A DNA stretch of 64,000 bases from Cordylochernes scorpioides (GCA_030710605.1 CP092868.1:31189363-31253362), one strand, 5' to 3'; positions 20,868-31,327 are shown, counted from the first letter of the stretch. Notes: generated from the sequence alone by a model not told the origin. Translations and numbers: made by a program.

Positions 20868-21470
20868 TAAAATGTTTTTGACGATTCAGTAACAACGCTG
20901 TTACCAAAATGTCAAAAGCATTTCAAAAATTTATTTGAATTTGGTCGTCACCTTATGTTTCTAATCTCATTCAGTACTTTTGTCTGATGATCGTAACAAC
21001 ACTGTTACCAAAATGTCAAAGGCATTTCAATAATTTATTTGAATTTGGTCGTCACCTTATGTTTCTAATCTCATTCAGTACTTTTGTCTGATGATCGTAA
21101 CAACACTGTTACTGAAATGTCAAAGGCATTTCAATAATTTATTTGAATTTGGTCATCACCTTATGTTTCTAATCTCATTCAGTACTTTTGTCTGATGATC
21201 GTAACAACACTGTTACTGAAATGTCAAAGGCATTTCAATAATTTATTTGAATTTGGTCGTCACCTTATGTTTCTAATCTCATTCAGTACTTTTGTCTGAT
21301 GATCGTAACAACACTGTTACTGAAATGTCAAAGGCATTTCAATAATTTATTTGAATTTGGTCGTCACCTTATGTTTCTAAACTTATTCAGTACTTTTGTT
21401 TGATGATCGTAACAACACTGTAACCGAAATGTCACAACACTATTTATTTATTTGTATTTGATCTTGTTAA
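20868..21470 (+). repeat. 104-bp tandem array with CTGATGA/GAAA core
   Basis: Five to six monomers repeat with CTGATGA at 20983, 21088, 21192 and 21296 and a decayed box at 21400 (TTGATGA), a period of 104-105. Each has GTAACAACACTGTTAC followed by GAAATGTC, then TTTGAATTTGGTCGTCACC. The monomer is one arm of FB1 in direct orientation. Confidence 0.9.
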
Positions 21471-21474
21471 CTTG

Positions 21475-21624
21475 ACACTCTCGCTAGAGGACACCTCTCT
21501 ACATAGGACAGTTTTAATCATCAAAAATGTATTATTTAGTAACTCTCCGGTAAGAGGATACCTCTCCTTAAAGAAAATTTTGGCTCTGCAACTAAGTTCT
21601 GTCCTTTAGAGAGAGGTTCTACTG
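21475..21624. mobile_element. Tigger-type MITE lacking its left end
   Basis: Right end GAGAGGTTCTACTG is followed by TA. The left end fuses to the 104-bp array at CTCTCGCTAGAGGACACC. Confidence 0.65.
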
Positions 21625-21748
21625 TACGACTAATTAATAATAATAACATCTTTTAACTACAGTAGAACCTCCCTGTAAAGGACACCTAATTACAGAGTCA
21701 AAGTGTCCTTTAAGAAGAGGTGTCCTCTTTCAGGAGAGTTTCTAAATA

Positions 21749-22027
21749 CACCTATCCCCTGATTTACACGGTACTTGTTTTACACGTTTTCGCTTTTACA
21801 TGGTTTTCCAAATAAGTTTTTTTTTGTTTTGTTATCACACTATACTAAATGCTACTGTGATTGAACACATGCGCTGTGTACACATCTCACGAGGAATCCC
21901 GAGCTTATGTGCTGACTACATATTTTAACCTGTCAATGCATTTTATTTTTATTTCTGTGTACACCTAACCCCCGATTTACACATTTTTCTCAGGAACGTA
22001 TCTACCGTGTAAATCGGGGGATAAGTG
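21749..22027. mobile_element. MITE with CACCTATCCCCTGATTTACA ends
   Basis: The 279-bp element has inverted ends CACCTATCCCCTGATTTACA and TGTAAATCGGGGGATAAGTG with flanking TA. A degenerate internal copy of the end lies near 21963. Confidence 0.8.
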
Positions 22028-22645
22028 TACAGTAGAACCTCCCTGTAAAGGACACCTAATTGCAGAGTCAAAGTGTCCTTTAAGATGAGGTGTCCTCTTT
22101 CAGGAGAGTTTCTAAATACAGTATAACCTCGTTAATTCGACACACACAAATTCGACACTCTACCTTAATTCGACCATATTTTGATGTCCCAACCTCCGGC
22201 CTATCAAATAACAAACCGTAATTCGACAGTATCGATAATACAACAGTTCTGATAGTTCCACCATTTTAAAATTCAAATATCGACAGTTGAATGTCTTTTT
22301 ACCTACAACTTAATCGCTAAAAAAGTATTACCGCGGCAGAAGCGGCGCCGATAGAATCGCGCCTGCGCACTTTTGGTTTCTGTTAGTTTAAGTTTCACTT
22401 TGCAGTGCCGTTGTGCAATGTCGCGAGTGTTATTGTTTTTTTTTTTACGCAGGAATTTAGGCTTCGTGCTCTAATTAATAATAATATTTTCTTTTTAATT
22501 TTCACACACAGCATTAAAATACTTTAGTTATTTCAAAATTTACAAATAATTTTCTTTTAAATAAATAAATATTCATGAAATGTAGCCACAATGATTATGA
22601 TAACATTTTATTTCAATATTCCATCTCCGTGTTATTATAAAAGAT

Positions 22646-22849
22646 TTGAACACAAAATCAATAACACCTGCAGCAGCAGTGGATGCCTTTAATACATTAA
22701 AAACTATTTGTTGTTTAAAACACATTCCAGAGGAAGAAAGACATGCATGTTTTTTTTTTTTTAAAGAGCATCTGGAATACATCCTGAATAGGATTTCAGT
22801 GCAAAAACTGACATCTATAAAGGAATTTTTAAAAAGATCTTCATGATTA
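22646..22849 (+). pseudogene. Tigger/pogo transposase C-terminal fragment
   Basis: About 60 codons read PAAAVDAFNTLKTICCLKH and end KLTSIKEFLKRSS-stop. The pattern of A-x-x-A-x-x-L followed by a KQ-x-T-I-x-x-FF-like end is the C-terminal signature of Tigger/pogo and Jerky-type transposases. The catalytic DDE domain and DNA-binding domains are deleted, so the copy depends on enzyme from elsewhere. The first residue is not a real start; the fragment begins where the internal deletion ends. Confidence 0.65.
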
Positions 22850-23058
22850 TTTTTAAATTTTCTTTTTATTTTCCATATTTATTTCCTTTCAACTGCTATA
22901 TTCTTCAATTAGAATAAAATATTATTTGTAATTATTTATGTTTCAAAAATATGTATTATTGCCATTTTGTTCCTGATACTAAAAGTTAATCACGAAAATA
23001 AAAAAATAAATATAAAAAAAGTACATATAATGTTTTCAATTAATATCATTAATTTATT

Positions 23059-23150
23059 GATGAGGCACAATTTGGATTGTAGATTATAAACACAAGGTAA
23101 TAAGACCAAATTTATTTATTTGGATTTGGTCTTATTACCTTGTGTTTATC
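23059..23150. repeat. Foldback FB1, core deleted
   Basis: Only the outer arms remain (GAGGCACAATTTGGATTGTA, ACAAGGTAATAAGACC and the inverse). Confidence 0.75.
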
Positions 23151-23705
23151 ATTAATTTATATTACAAAGCAATTTAAAAAAAAAATATATTTTAGTGAGT
23201 TAGATGATTAGCTAATCATATCTAACCTTAATTCAACACTTCCTTTAATTCAACTGAAAGCTCTGATCCCTTGGGGTGTTGAATTAAAGAGGTTTGACTG
23301 TAGTAAAAATGGTAATTTTACAAATGAAAAATCTAACCTTAATTCAACACTTCCTTTATTCAACCGAAAGCTCTGATCCCTTGGGGTGTTGAATTAAAGA
23401 GGTTTGACTGTAGTAAAAATGGTAATTTTACAAATGAAAACTGTGTAGAGAGGTGTCCTCTAGCATGAATGTCCTCTCATGGAGGTTCTATTGTACATTA
23501 ATCTCCCATGAGAGACCATAGCCTTAACACCAGTGTTGGGCAAATATTAATTAAAATGATTTATTAAAGATTAACAATTGATTAATTGTTAATTGTAATT
23601 TTCACAATTAACAATTAATTAATTGCACTTTTCTAATTAACAATTAATTAATTGTTAATTGCACTTCAATTTAATTGAAAAATAATTTTTTAATGCCCAA
23701 CACTG

Positions 23706-23857
23706 CATTTCAGTACCACTCTCTTCTCGAACATGCTGTCCGACAATTTGTGACTCTTTGGCAGATTTGTCATTGTCGCAAAAGAAAAAAGGCGTTCAAC
23801 TGCAGCTGACAATGGTAAAGGTGTGTTGTATTTAATAAAAACACTTTTTATCTCAGG
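23706..23857 (-). pseudogene. hAT transposase dimerisation-domain fragment, copy 1
   Basis: The minus strand encodes LPLSAAVERLFSFATMTNLP followed by KLSDSMFEKRVVLK, the conserved C-terminal hAT dimerisation motif (S-A-x-x-E-R-x-F-S). The frame ends in the element's own terminal repeat with a stop soon after CSVGH. No catalytic domain is present. Identical fragments at 24040-24191 and 26517-26668 show the end of one hAT element was amplified in tandem. Confidence 0.85.
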
Positions 23858-24039
23858 CAGTGTTGGGCAAATATTAATTAAAATGATTTATTAAAGATTA
23901 ACAATTGATTAATTGTTAATTGTAATTTTCACAATTAACAATTAATTAATTGTTAATTGCACTTTTCTAATTAACAATTAATTAATGGTTAATTGCACTT
24001 CAATTTAATTGAAAAACAATTTTTTAATGCCCAACACTG

Positions 24040-24191
24040 CATTTCAGTACCACTCTCTTCTCGAACATGCTGTCCGACAATTTGTGACTCTTTGGCAGAT
24101 TTGTCATTGTCGCAAAAGAAAAAAGGCGTTCAACTGCAGCTGACAATGGTAAAGGTGTGTTGTATTTAATAAAAACACTTTTTATCTCAGG
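24040..24191 (-). pseudogene. hAT dimerisation-domain fragment, copy 2
   Basis: Same coding content as copy 1, in the second repeat. Confidence 0.85.
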
Positions 24192-24507
24192 CAGTGTTGG
24201 GCAAATATTAATTAAAATGATTTATTAAAGATTAACAATTGTTAATTGTAATTTTCACAATTAACAATTAATTAATTATAAAAAAGGGGCGTACCTGGAT
24301 CTGTAAAAGAAAAAAAAAAAAAAAAAAAACAATTTTTTTCTCAAAATATTTCGAGAGATTGCTCCCTCTTTATCAATTTATTGTACAGTGAATTTAATTT
24401 ACAATTTATTGTACATCATATGGAAACAAATTTGTCATTGGTCAAAAATAATTATTAATAATGATTAAACAAAAAAAAAAAATATATATATATTAATAAT
24501 AGTAATA

Positions 24508-24679
24508 CAGTCGAACTTGGATAATTCGAACCCCAAGGGACCATAAAAAAATTCGAATTATCCAAAAATTCGAATTAAAAACGGAAATTATATATATAGG
24601 AAATTCTAGGGACCAAGATAAATATTCGAATTAAAGAGGTTTTCGAATTAAAGAAGTTCGAATTATCCAAGTTCTACTG
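24508..24679. mobile_element. MITE inside the Penelope left arm
   Basis: Ends CAGTCGAACTTGGATAATTC and TTATCCAAGTTCTACTG are flanked by TA. It is absent from the right arm, so it inserted after the arms formed. Confidence 0.85.
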
Positions 24680-24837
24680 TAATATAATAAAATATTTTGA
24701 AAATTAAAGGTTTATTTTGTAATGCAGTATTTTTTAATGTTTTTCAAACGAAATTTAAGGAAATAAAAATAAGAAACAAATTAAATTGACTGCGATTATT
24801 AGAAAAAAAAAAATTAAGTTAAAAGAGACAAATAATA

Positions 24838-26016
24838 GTATCGTTTGATGTTTGCAACTTATTCACCTGCCTAGATCACAAATTAGTGCTAACAACTCTA
24901 GGAAAAACCTTAACAGATTTCAATCTAGAATTACCTTCAAATACAATCATATATTTGATTGAGATCTGTTTGGAATTTTCCTATTTCTGTTTCAATAACA
25001 ACATATACCAGCAAGTCAATGGTATCCCAATGGGAAGTCCCCTCTCTCCATTCTTAGCTGATCTCGTCTTAAACTGTCTTGACATCCTGGTAAATGAAAG
25101 ATTCAATACCACCATTAAGTACTGGGCAAGATATGTTGATGACGTGATGGCTATAGTGGCTACAGACCATATTGATATACAGACTTTGGCATTTTTAAAT
25201 AGCTTTCACCCCCTCTTAAAATTCACAACTGAAAATGAATCTAATGGCTACCTACCCTTTTTAGATATACTTTTCGAAAATAAATTAAATTATCTTCAAA
25301 CCACTGTTTTTAGAAAACCTAGTCACTCACTAGTATACCTCCATGCCAACTCCTTTGGTCCTATCTCCCATAAAATTTCCCTTGTAAAAACTCTCACCAA
25401 GCGTGCCTTCACACATTGCTCCACTGATAAACTTAAATATATAGAATTGAACACTATCCAGGAAGAATTAATATCGAATGGATATACAAAGGAATTCATC
25501 AAAAAACATTCGTATAAAATTAATAGCTTTCATAGTAAAAAAGAATTAAAAAATAAATGTATAATGCCATATGGAGCAGGAGCTGAGAAAATAGCTCATA
25601 TTTTAAAAAATTCTGAAATAACCACTGTTTTCAAAAATGCACCATCTTTAAAAACTATAGTCCGAAATACAATAACAAAACAGAAAGTGGAGATAGGGAA
25701 CACAAAGGACGTTGTGTATAGGATCCCATGCAAAAGCTGCAATGTATCCTACATTGGAGAGACAGGCCGTTTCCTTGGGACCAGACTCCAAGAACACAAA
25801 TCTTCTTGGAAGTATGCAAAAGAAAGATTTGCCATGGTGGAACATGGTCTCCGATCGGGACATCAGCCAGATTGGGAAAATACTTCCACTATTTACAGGG
25901 GCATCCAGAACTCGCACCAGAGGAAGTTCCTGGAGGCCATAGCATCAATGAAGGACCCTGCTAGTGTAAATAGATACGAAGAAATCCCCGAACCTTATTT
26001 GTCTCTTTTAACTTAA
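24838..26016 (+). CDS. Penelope-like RT with GIY-YIG endonuclease, 5' truncated
   Basis: The reading frame encodes a reverse transcriptase followed by a GIY-YIG nuclease. It begins inside the RT at SFDVCNLFTCLD (catalytic motif A), then has GIPMGSPLSPFLADL (motif B) and YVDDV (motif C). The C-terminal nuclease shows VSYIGETGRFLGTRLQEH. Penelope-like elements prime reverse transcription at a nick made by this nuclease. The frame is uninterrupted for about 390 codons, while complete elements encode over 700; the missing N-terminal part coincides with the end of the left inverted repeat. There is no native start: the first ATG-like codon inside is not evidence of initiation. The open frame suggests a recent insertion. 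Confidence 0.85.
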   Translation, partial: VSFDVCNLFTCLDHKLVLTTLGKTLTDFNLELPSNTIIYLIEICLEFSYFCFNNNIYQQVNGIPMGSPLSPFLADLVLNCLDILVNERFNTTIKYWARYVDDVMAIVATDHIDIQTLAFLNSFHPLLKFTTENESNGYLPFLDILFENKLNYLQTTVFRKPSHSLVYLHANSFGPISHKISLVKTLTKRAFTHCSTDKLKYIELNTIQEELISNGYTKEFIKKHSYKINSFHSKKELKNKCIMPYGAGAEKIAHILKNSEITTVFKNAPSLKTIVRNTITKQKVEIGNTKDVVYRIPCKSCNVSYIGETGRFLGTRLQEHKSSWKYAKERFAMVEHGLRSGHQPDWENTSTIYRGIQNSHQRKFLEAIASMKDPASVNRYEEIPEPYLSLLT

Positions 26017-26516
26017 TTTTTTTTTTTTTTTTCTAATAATCGCAGTCAATTTAATTTGTTTCTTATTTTTATTTCCTTAAATTTCGTTTGAAAAACATTA
26101 AAAAATACTGCATTACAAAATAAACCTTTAATTTTCAAAATATTTTATTATATTATTACTATTATTAATATATATATATATATTTTTTTTGTTTAATCAT
26201 TATTAATAATTATTTTTGACCAATGACAAATTTGTTTCCATATGATGTACAATAAATTGTAAATTAAATTCACTGTACAATAAATTGATAAAGAGGGAGC
26301 AATCTCTCGAAATATTTTGAGAAAAAAATTGTTTTTTTTTTTTTTTTTTTTCTTTTACAGATCCAGGTACGCCCCTTTTTTATAATCTTAATTAATGGAT
26401 CGCCTTTTGACTCAAAAATTAATTAATTGTTAATTGCACTTTTCTAATTAACAATTAATTAATTGTTAATTGCACTTCAATTTAATTGAAAAATAATTTT
26501 TTAATGCCCAACACTG

Positions 26517-26668
26517 CATTTCAGTACCACTCTCTTCTCGAACATGCTATCCGACAATTTGTGACTCTTTGGCAGATTTGTCATTGTCGCAAAAGAAAAA
26601 AGGCGTTCAACTGCAGCTGACGATGGTAAAGGTGTGTTGTATTTAATAAAAACACTTTTTATCTCAGG
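26517..26668 (-). pseudogene. hAT dimerisation-domain fragment, copy 3
   Basis: Third copy of the SAAVERLFSF block, downstream of the Penelope insertion. Confidence 0.85.
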
Positions 26669-27095
26669 CAGTGTTGGGCAAATATTAATTAAAATGATTT
26701 ATTAAAGATTAACAATTGATTAATTGTTAATTGTTAATTGCACTTCAATTTAATTGAAAAATAATTTTTTAATACCCAACACTGCTAAACACATGGATAA
26801 ATGCAGTCTCTCCTGGAGATGGTCTTTAATCAGAAACTCTGTTTCGGCTGAAAGGCTCCTCATGACTTGGTCTGACATGATATGGTTTAACCATGTTTTT
26901 ATGCTGTAGTCTGTTCAAGGAAGCCTACTGTGTACTCTTTTGTGGTTCAAGAATTAAGAAATGAATGATAAACACAAGGTGTATAAGACCAAATCCAAAT
27001 AAATAGTGTGTGACACATTGTTACCGAAACGTCACACACTATTTATTTATTTGGATTTGGTCTTATTACCTTGTTATAACCTCTGTGAAATCTTT

Positions 27096-27306
27096 AGGAC
27101 AAAATAATAAAGCCTCCGAGGTTGCGTTTCTTTTTGTAAAAACGTTTAATAATGCTCAAGCTTTCGGGTATGGTGGCCCTTCTACAGGAGCAACGCAAAA
27201 GTTTTGCGTTGCTCCTGTAGAAGGGCCACCATACCCGAAAGCTTGAGCATTATTAAACGTTTTTAAAAAAAGAAACGCAACCTCGGAGGCTTTATTATTT
27301 TGTCCT
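27096..27306. repeat. Near-perfect 211-bp hairpin (FB2 family)
   Basis: Arms of 105 bp with a single-base spacer (CAACGCAAAA-G-TTTTGCGTTG) pair with about one mismatch. Each arm includes CTCCTGTAGAAGGGCC, ACCATACCCGAAAGCTTGAG and GGAGGCTTTATTATTTTGTC. The near-identity of the arms implies recent formation or gene conversion. Confidence 0.9.
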
Positions 27307-27339
27307 AATTATTACCTTGTGTTTACATGATTAACTGTA

Positions 27340-27450
27340 TTGACTCATCCATTGATGAGCTCTACTCCTCCCCGGCAGACACCATCAACAAGCTCTACAA
27401 GCTTGATACCTTAATATGATTGAGTAGAGATAAGAAAGAAGAAGAAGAGA
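27340..27450 (+). mobile_element. 3' end of (GAA)n-tailed retroelement
   Basis: GACACCATCAACAAGCTC followed by TGATTGAGTAGAGATAAG and (GAA)n. Matches the 3' ends at 16140 and 18153. Confidence 0.65.
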
Positions 27451-27577
27451 CCTTGTGTTTATAATCTATAATCCAAATTGTGCCTTATCGAAATGAATGA
27501 TAGTTGTGCATCAATGTACAAAATGATGTAAAAACACATGTTTGATGTTCATACCACTTACTAAATTATTCTTTGTT

Positions 27578-27995
27578 AAGGTACAATTTAGATTATAGAT
27601 TAGAACTACAAGGTAATAAGACCACATCCAAATTAATAGTGTGTGACATTTCAGCAACAAGCATTTTTAACATCATCAGACAAAAGAATAAATAGTTATT
27701 TTTATTATTTTTTGTTTTCATTTATTCTTTTGTCTGATGATGGTAACAACACTGTTGACCGAACACCACACAATATTAAATTACAGTAGAACCTCCCTGT
27801 AAAAGACAACACCTAATTACAGAGCCAAAGCCAAAGTGTCCTTTAGGGAGAGGTGTCTTCTTACCGGAGAGTTGCTATATAGTAAAAATGGTAATTTTGT
27901 AAATGAAAACTGTCCTTTGTAGAGAGATGTCTGCTAGCAGGGTGTCGGTTAAAGGGAGGTTCTACTGTAGTTGGTCTTATTACTTTGTAGTTCTG
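27578..27995. repeat. FB1 copy carrying a MITE
   Basis: Arms ACAAGGTAATAAGACCACAT and TTTGTCTGATGATGGTAACA flank a loop. A Tigger-type MITE (27784-27967) interrupts the right arm at TA, after which GGTCTTATTACTTTGTAG resumes. Confidence 0.8.
27784..27967. mobile_element. Tigger/pogo-type MITE, 184 bp
   Basis: Ends CAGTAGAACCTCCCTG and GGGAGGTTCTACTG, TA on both sides. Confidence 0.85.
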
Positions 27996-28078
27996 AGCAT
28001 TCATTATCCATGAGTCCTGAAATGATATTGGGGGAGGTATGAAGATTTCTTGCCATATTTATCTCCATCAAAATTCAA

Positions 28079-28322
28079 AACTATTATAGACGTGAATGAT
28101 TCTTTTTAAAAATAAACAATTTCTACTGCCCTTACTGCAATGGAAAAATTAATGGGAGAGCCTGACTCATCAGTAGTTTCACCAGTTTAAACAGCTGGGA
28201 GGGTTCACCACTGATGAACTAGGCTCTCCCATTAATTTTTCCATTGCAGTAAAGGCAGTAGAAATTGTTTATTTTTAAAAAGAATCATTCGCGCGCGTCT
28301 ATAATAGTTTCGAATTTTGATA
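28079..28322. repeat. Complete foldback element FB3
   Basis: A 244-bp palindrome runs from CAAAACTATTATAGACGTG to CGCGTCTATAATAGTTTCG. The arms contain TTTCTACTGCCCTTACTGC and AATTAATGGGAGAGCCTG, with a short loop near 28190. Confidence 0.85.
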
Positions 28323-28555
28323 ACAGCACGCTAATGTATCATATTTATCTCCTCTTCTCAGCATTACACACCTGGTGGAAGTATTTGTCAGTTAGAATGA
28401 TATCATAACAAGACAGTTTCTTACTTTTCTATCAATATATTCCCTCGTTTTCATCTTTTAAATGAAAGGTCAGTAACAAGAAAGCAGTCCTGCCAAGTAT
28501 AACAACATCCCTTCATACTGATGTAAAACACTTGTTCTCTTTTCAGTTAGAATTA

Positions 28556-28815
28556 CACCCATACCTCGCTTTGTGTCGGGGTTACGTTCCAAAAAAACAC
28601 GACGCAAAGTGAAAATATGTGAAGGTGCAATAAAAAACAAAGGTGTTGCCATATTTTAGGAAAAAAAATTCAAAAAAAAAAAAATTAAAGACTCAAATCC
28701 AAAACAACGCAACTTCAAAAATCTAACGACGCACAGTGAAAATCAGTAAAAATTAAGCAGCGACGCAACTTCGAAAAAAACGCAAAACGAAACGACGCAA
28801 AGCGAGGTATTGGTG
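28556..28815. mobile_element. MITE with CACCCATACCTCGC ends, long copy
   Basis: A 260-bp relative of 5300-5448, with TA flanks and internally repeated GACGCAAAGTG words. Confidence 0.8.
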
Positions 28816-29738
28816 TATGTTTGACAGATCAAATTGATATCCTAACCTGAATAGTCTTTAGACTAATACAGTGATGTCTGTATTATAAAAATGATTTATT
28901 TTGATTAAATTTTTCTTTCATTAAACTACTTAAGATACAAAAATTGCTTTGTAAAATATTCGTCAATGACATTTAGCACCATTTCCCTCATGAAACCCTG
29001 TTCTGAACAATTCTACTGGGTCACCCATTCTATTTACCAAGAAGTGATTTTCGTAAAATTATTCAAATCACGGTAAAATATTTAATAATAATATAAAATA
29101 TTTGTGTTTTATTTATCGCGTAATATACTTATTGCGATGAAATTATTTTTATTTTACACTAATTTAATATGCCTCTAGTAAGAAATATTTAAGAAAATGT
29201 GTTTGTAAATCCACATGGTCAAAAAGCAACTACATTAATATATTATATATAATTCCTTCGCTTACTTATGATCAAATGATCAAATTGTCCATCATCCTTT
29301 GTGACATTTGCCTTCATCTTTTGTTTTTAAAATGTGTGTGTGTGTGTGTGTATACACACAATATTTTAAAATATTCTAAAATGCTTTTCCGAAAAACAAA
29401 AATTACGCTTCAAAACATTTTTAATTTTAGTCAAATTGTTTTGACAGATTAAAAGTTTGATAAATTTTAATTAAAGCTGAATTTTGATTGATAATATAAC
29501 ATTTATTAATAGAAAATTTCAAAAATAAAATATATTTATAAGTCTATTAAATTTATTTATTTATGATTAATCAATTTTTTTAAATAGTGGGACAAAACTA
29601 GCCAAATAAAGTATATAAACATTAAGATAAGACTTAAATATAGAATATATTTAATGTTCTTTTATATATAGTCCGATAATAAGTGTCTAATTTGTCTTAA
29701 TATCTCTATAGGTTAATATATATAAGGATGTGAGAAAA
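28816..29738. other. AT-rich stretch, nothing recognised
   Basis: Contains a (TG)n microsatellite near 29333-29350 and no reading frame worth calling. Confidence 0.6.
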
Positions 29739-31308
29739 TGTTGGGGCACGTTTTTGTAACCATACCCCAACAGAAGGCGTATGTATAATCAAATCAAATG
29801 GATACATGGCTTCCCTCCCACATAGACTTACAGACCATTTTTTTGCCCAGAAACTTAGACACTTGGTGACACCAGACTTCCATGCTGAAAGCTGATGCCT
29901 GGTAAAGAAGAAGACATCCAGAGACATCCGAGCTGGAAACTGTTGTTTCATATGTACATATATTCCCCTCACCAAAAATTTAGGTAAAGGTGACCAGAAA
30001 AAAAAAAAAAAAAAGGAGAAAAATGGAGAAGGAAGATCTCTAAAGACTGAAACTTATAAAATATCCTTCCAGAGAAAGGAAAGCATCACATTACAGTCCA
30101 GGTAAAAAGGGCCTGGGTCAATTTTAGCCAAGACGGGGGCGATATATATACCATCCCGAGAAAAAGGGAGGGTTGTATTTCAACCCATGTGGAAAGACGG
30201 GGGCTGGAGTCTGAAATCTTACACTACCGCAGGGGTTGTTTTTCTCTTTAGATTTTTTTTTTGTTTTGGTAATACTATATGTTCTATTTTGAAGGGGAGA
30301 GGCCTGGGGCGTCTATGAAATTGATACTGGAGCCGTTGGCCATTTTGATTGGTGTTTCTTTCGGCGAATGAAAATGGAGAATGAGATGATATAAAAGAAG
30401 GTTCTTTGCCAAAAGGGAGGATTTTTCGATCGGAGTCGCTCAGTGAGAAGGACGATTTTTAGACGGGCCTGAGACGTAGAGGAGACCAGACCTTTGCCGG
30501 CACTTTCGAGAAAAGGTAAGCCATTTGTCATTATGACTTAGCGCCTTCCCCCCCTTTTTGTGTAGTAGCCAACCTAGACTTCGCATGGGCCCTAAAGGGC
30601 TATAAAGTAACTTCAGGTCACCTCTATCTAAATTTTACTATGTAAATAGCATATCTCGTCAGTATAGACATGTTCCCAAATTTTAAGATATTTAAATAAA
30701 TATCTAGAGAAATTTTCTTGTTTCCTCTGTTACCTATTTCATACATAATTTGCTTTATGGTGATATTCCAACTGTTTAAATGAAATGTTGTATGTTTATT
30801 ACCTATTTGAAGGGAATGTTACTAATAATCAAGTCTCCCATAAATTACCGGCCACATACATTGCCGCGAGTGTCTGTGTTTCAGTGTTTTATAGATTGTC
30901 CAATTTAATAACGATTTCGTGGGTTGTCTGATGAAATTGTATAATAGTGTCGCGGCTGTTTTCATCTTTAGACCATTGTACTGACAATATTATATGCTCA
31001 ATCCTTGCTTTAGCTCAACTCTTAATCAATTACAGAGTTTTTTTCCCCCCCCCCCTTTTTTTTTTTTTTATTTATTTTATTTATCCTGTTTGCACAAATT
31101 GTATTACATGTGATGATGTAAAGACATATGCCGATAGTGTATCACTGACAGCTGTGCTGCTAATATACAACATTAAGGTCTTGCTGCGGGTTATATACAT
31201 GGGGTTGTTGGCCTAAATTGCTATATATATATATACTTAAGTAAGGAAACTTTAATAAGTCACATCGTGTATCCTCCCTTTTCAACTATCCAAACTGGGA
31301 ACCCATCA
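29739..31308 (+). repeat. 5' LTR
   Basis: It differs from the 3' LTR by only a few substitutions (for example TTTTCATC against TTTCCATC and AAACTGGG against AAACCGGG) plus homopolymer length changes. A TATA-like TATAAAAG is at 30390-30397 and an AATAAA at 30695-30700. A splice-donor-like AAAAGGTAAGCC lies between them near 30512. Confidence 0.9.
30390..30397 (+). promoter_or_regulatory. TATA box of the 5' LTR
   Basis: TATAAAAG follows a GC-mixed segment and precedes AAGGGAGGATTTTTCG, placing a start site near 30420. The same box is in the 3' LTR. Confidence 0.55.
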
Positions 31309-31309
31309 A

Positions 31310-31327
31310 TGGCGCCCAACGTGGGGC
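31310..31327 (+). promoter_or_regulatory. Primer-binding site, tRNA-Lys type
   Basis: TGGCGCCCAACGTGGGGC begins two bases after the LTR. This 18-mer is the well-known complement to the 3' end of tRNA-Lys(1,2), used by several retroelements. Confidence 0.9.

Larger units (their letters stand above)
22119..23410 (+). mobile_element. Tigger/pogo-like element, internally deleted
   Basis: The left end CAGTATAACCTCGTTAATTC matches the complement of the right end (TTAAAGAGGTTTGACTG). The right end is present twice, ending at 23300 and 23410, so the 3' end was duplicated. A GC-richer leader (22330-22440) precedes a transposase C-terminal fragment. An FB1 piece sits at 23059-23150. Confidence 0.75.
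21660..23493. mobile_element. Nested Tigger-type MITE complex
   Basis: A MITE left half (CAGTAGAACCTCCCTGTAAA) occurs at 21660-21748 and again at 22030-22118. The first is interrupted by the 279-bp element 21749-22027, the second by the Tigger derivative starting at 22119. The matching right half (23411-23493) ends GGAGGTTCTATTG. Each insertion is at a TA. Confidence 0.75.
24274..26391 (+). mobile_element. Penelope-like element with inverted flanking repeats
   Basis: The coding segment is bracketed by inverted repeats: about 24274-24838 on the left and 25988-26391 on the right. They match outwards to AAAAAAGGGGCGTACCTGG and its complement. The left arm carries an extra 172-bp MITE (24508-24679). 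Penelope-like elements often have flanking pLTRs, direct or inverted. The whole unit interrupts the third hAT repeat. Confidence 0.8.
23531..26784. repeat. Tandem hAT-end array, period about 330 bp
   Basis: Palindromic blocks with hAT ends CAGTGTTGGGCA and TGCCCAACACTG lie at 23531-23705, 23858-24039, 24192-26516 (split by the Penelope element) and 26669-26784. Between them lie identical 150-bp hAT coding fragments. The blocks are filled with TTAATTAATTG-type palindromes. Confidence 0.8.
26968..27490. repeat. FB1 copy split by a hairpin and a LINE tail
   Basis: Arms at 26968-27080 contain TGTTACCGAAACGTCAC. The distal ACCTTGTGTTTATAATC and AATCCAAATTGTGCCTTATC pieces reappear at 27310-27330 and 27450-27490. 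Confidence 0.6.
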
